From assembly GCF_008386495.1 (NCBI RefSeq), contig NZ_VTHJ01000012.1:71522-121022 (forward strand): a stretch of DNA of 49,501 bases, read 5' to 3'. Shown here one piece after another: positions 49,001 through 49,501 of the stretch. Both the position numbers and the translations under genes were made by a program. This DNA comes from Streptomyces tailanensis (lineage in GTDB: Bacteria; Actinomycetota; Actinomycetes; Streptomycetales; Streptomycetaceae). The notes under the pieces are model-generated. The model ran no database searches. It saw nothing but the letters and a program-made list of their open reading frames with translations, and was not told the origin of the DNA. Every line of letters begins with the position of its first letter. Position 1 is the stretch's first letter.

Positions 49001-49111
49001 TCGGCCCGGCCCGCTGTCGGCGTCGGGTGCCGGTGGCCGCGCGTCCCTGGGACCCCGCTGCTCCGGCACTCGCGGTGCACCGTCCTCCGGCACTCGCGCT
49101 TCACCGCCCAT
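46016..49111 (-). CDS. afsR: AfsR, SARP-NB-ARC-TPR transcriptional activator
   Basis: A 1031-aa regulator. A variable Pro/Asp-rich lead (1-65) precedes an OmpR-like winged helix ('ELRFSVLGPVRAWRGPEPL' to about 155), a BTAD domain (about 162-308), an NB-ARC ATPase with P-loop 'GIGGVGKTT' (372-380), Walker B 'VLVLLDNA' (450-457) and 'GFLPLAI' (530-536), and C-terminal TPR repeats (about 760-1025, for example 'NLSRAHMGMGNTAKAVEFAQRG'). This is the AfsR plan; it is phosphorylated by AfsK on Ser/Thr and activates afsS, which follows on the same strand. ATG 49111 has AGGGG at five bases. The protein looks intact, so the pathway should be functional despite the distance to afsK. Confidence 0.95.
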   Translation of the reverse strand: MGGEARVPEDGAPRVPEQRGPRDARPPAPDADSGPGRRHDGTLKPGRTPSGKPDTATDPATETPTPELRFSVLGPVRAWRGPEPLPTGSPQQRALLAALLLREGRTATASELIDALWGDEPPSQALAAVRTYASRLRKILSADVLVSESGGYAIRSLAGGALDLAVAQDLAADAEKAKNSGDLCHARHLLKKALALWDGEVLASLPGPYAETQRTRLDEWRLQLIETRLDMDLEQGCHAEAVSELTALTAAHPLRERLRELLMLALYRSGRQAEALAVYADTRRLLADELGVDPRPGLRELQQRILQADPALAEPSAPLAPEPAATPVRPAQLPATVPDFTGRSSFVSELSEVLSAASGAEGQVMAVSALAGIGGVGKTTLAVHVAHQSRNAFPDGQLYIDLQGTGPRPAEPETVLGSFLRALGTADSAIPDSLAERAALYRSVLDGRRVLVLLDNARDAAQVRPLLPGTAGCAALVTARTRMVDLAGAHLVDLDVMSPDEALQLFTKIVGAERVAAERKAALDVVAACGFLPLAIRIAASRLAARRTWTVSVLAAKLADERRRLDELQAGDLAVKATFELGYGQLEPSQARAFRLLGLADGPDISLAAAAAILDLPPVDTEDLLENLVDTSLLESAAHGRYRFHDLVRLYARACAERDEQLSERAAAMSRLLDFYLATAAGVYAIERPGDRLVDDLEPTEYPGLHFTEGSAALDWLYTEAAPLLACVRQAAGTDRLRRAVDLLWAARDLAESGANSHQYETTARAMRDATRTARDIRAEGRARATLTNVLLVSGRIQQAEEEARLAMECASAAEDSTATSWAAQDRGVIALHQHRYADGKVFFDQAIEGFRAAGNGLCEATALGNLSRAHMGMGNTAKAVEFAQRGLAVHIEVGSTMRLANGHYALGVALTKAGRHAEALNQYSNALTIFMEHRQRLWEGTTRFRVAEVHIAARRPAKAALHAEQALTLGCIGGDRMRGMVLTLLGRALSALGQVDRARACWREALTLHEETGAPEADEVRALLTHTSAA

Positions 49112-49269
49112 CGACGCCCCTTAGGTCTCCCTGACAACCAAGCCAGTTTGCCTTGTTCATGGCAGATCCGTCAGCTGTGCGAGAGGGCGCTCACAGGTAG
49201 GCGCGCGGTAAATCACCAGGTCCACACAACCCCTCCTCGCGCGTTCGCGCACCCCGGCCCGTCGCGGGT

Positions 49270-49360
49270 GGGTTTCCTCGCCCCCGCCGCCCCTACCCGT
49301 CCCATCCTCAGGGGCGGCTGCCCCTTCCACCCCGCTCCTGGGGGCTGCGCCCCCCAGACC
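49270..49360. repeat. Dispersed Streptomyces repeat element, copy 4 (partial)
   Basis: CCCCCGCCGCCCCTACCCGT and a GGGGC-type hairpin block recur here as at 5570 and 10170, within the noncoding region upstream of afsR (49112-49501), where I see no gene. Confidence 0.6.
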
Positions 49361-49501
49361 CCCGCCGTTCGCCCTTCGGGCTCGTCGTCAAGTGCCGGAC
49401 GGGCTGAGTTGAGGGGTGGCTGCCCCTGCGGGGCCCGCCGTTCGCCCTTCGGGCTCGTCGTCAAGTGCCGGACGGGCTGAGTTGAGGGGTGGCTGCCCCT
49501 G
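49361..49501. repeat. 73-bp tandem direct repeat
   Basis: The unit beginning CCCGCCGTTCGCCCTTCGGG starts at 49361 and again at 49434, a period of 73, and is identical as far as the window reaches (68 bases of the second copy). Each unit contains GCCCTTCGGGC, a TTCG hairpin, and CAAGTGCCGGACGGGCTGA. The array may go on beyond the window. Confidence 0.9.

Noticed and set aside
1..49501. CRISPR arrays, tRNA or rRNA genes, transposases
   Set aside because: I saw no regularly spaced repeats with unique spacers, no cloverleaf or rRNA sequence and no transposase or integrase frame, though a tool-based scan was not possible.

Overview
The window is chromosomal DNA of a Streptomyces (or very close actinomycete). 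The grounds are very high GC with strong third-position GC, frequent GTG/TTG starts, an XRE/DUF5753-DUF397-ATPase (whiJ-type) cluster, and recognisable afsK, afsS and afsR genes, which form the AfsK-AfsR-AfsS switch of Streptomyces secondary metabolism.

Layout. (1) 1-11.5 kb: a DoxX protein overlapping a DUF35 acyl-CoA-binding protein; a GNAT acetyltransferase; a methyltransferase; a His-rich DUF3500 lipoprotein; two PNPOx-fold flavoproteins; an orphan HigA-like regulator; a divergent lipid-catabolism unit (SCP-x-type thiolase / acyl-CoA dehydrogenase plus F420-type reductase); a TetR regulator; and a two-domain VOC protein. (2) 11.7-14.1 kb: afsK. (3) 14.1-18.4 kb: accessory genes, namely a Doc-like toxin with a ribbon-helix-helix antitoxin, a whiJ-like cluster with two small overlapping genes, and a membrane acyltransferase. 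(4) 18.4-38.7 kb, all on the minus strand: a 20-kb polymorphic-toxin island. It holds a 1462-aa secreted LamG/DNRLRE protein, Rhs toxin 2 (2294 aa) with a small zinc-ribbon gene behind it, a lipoprotein, Rhs toxin 1 (2277 aa), and a 292-aa candidate immunity protein overlapping the toxin stop by 4 bases. Both Rhs proteins have a signal peptide, YD-repeat shell, HINT autoprotease and a different C-terminal tip. (5) 38.9-43.0 kb: a second lipid-catabolism divergon (enoyl-CoA hydratase, DUF35, thiolase / FadD3-like ligase). (6) 43.2-49.5 kb: a secreted beta-helix protein, a frameshifted PIG-L deacetylase, afsS, afsR and terminal tandem repeats.

How it fits together. A 15-bp palindrome, CTGAC-N5-GTCAG, lies in front of all five lipid-gene promoters in regions 1 and 5, suggesting one regulon, most simply under the TetR protein at 9.4-10.1 kb. 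AfsK should phosphorylate AfsR, which activates afsS through an 11-nt direct repeat at 45941-45962. In Streptomyces coelicolor, as I recall it, these three genes are near neighbours; here about 31 kb of toxin-rich and catabolic DNA separates afsK from afsS/afsR. In the toxin island, strong hairpins follow each toxin-immunity unit, which supports two separate modules built on one duplicated Rhs scaffold.
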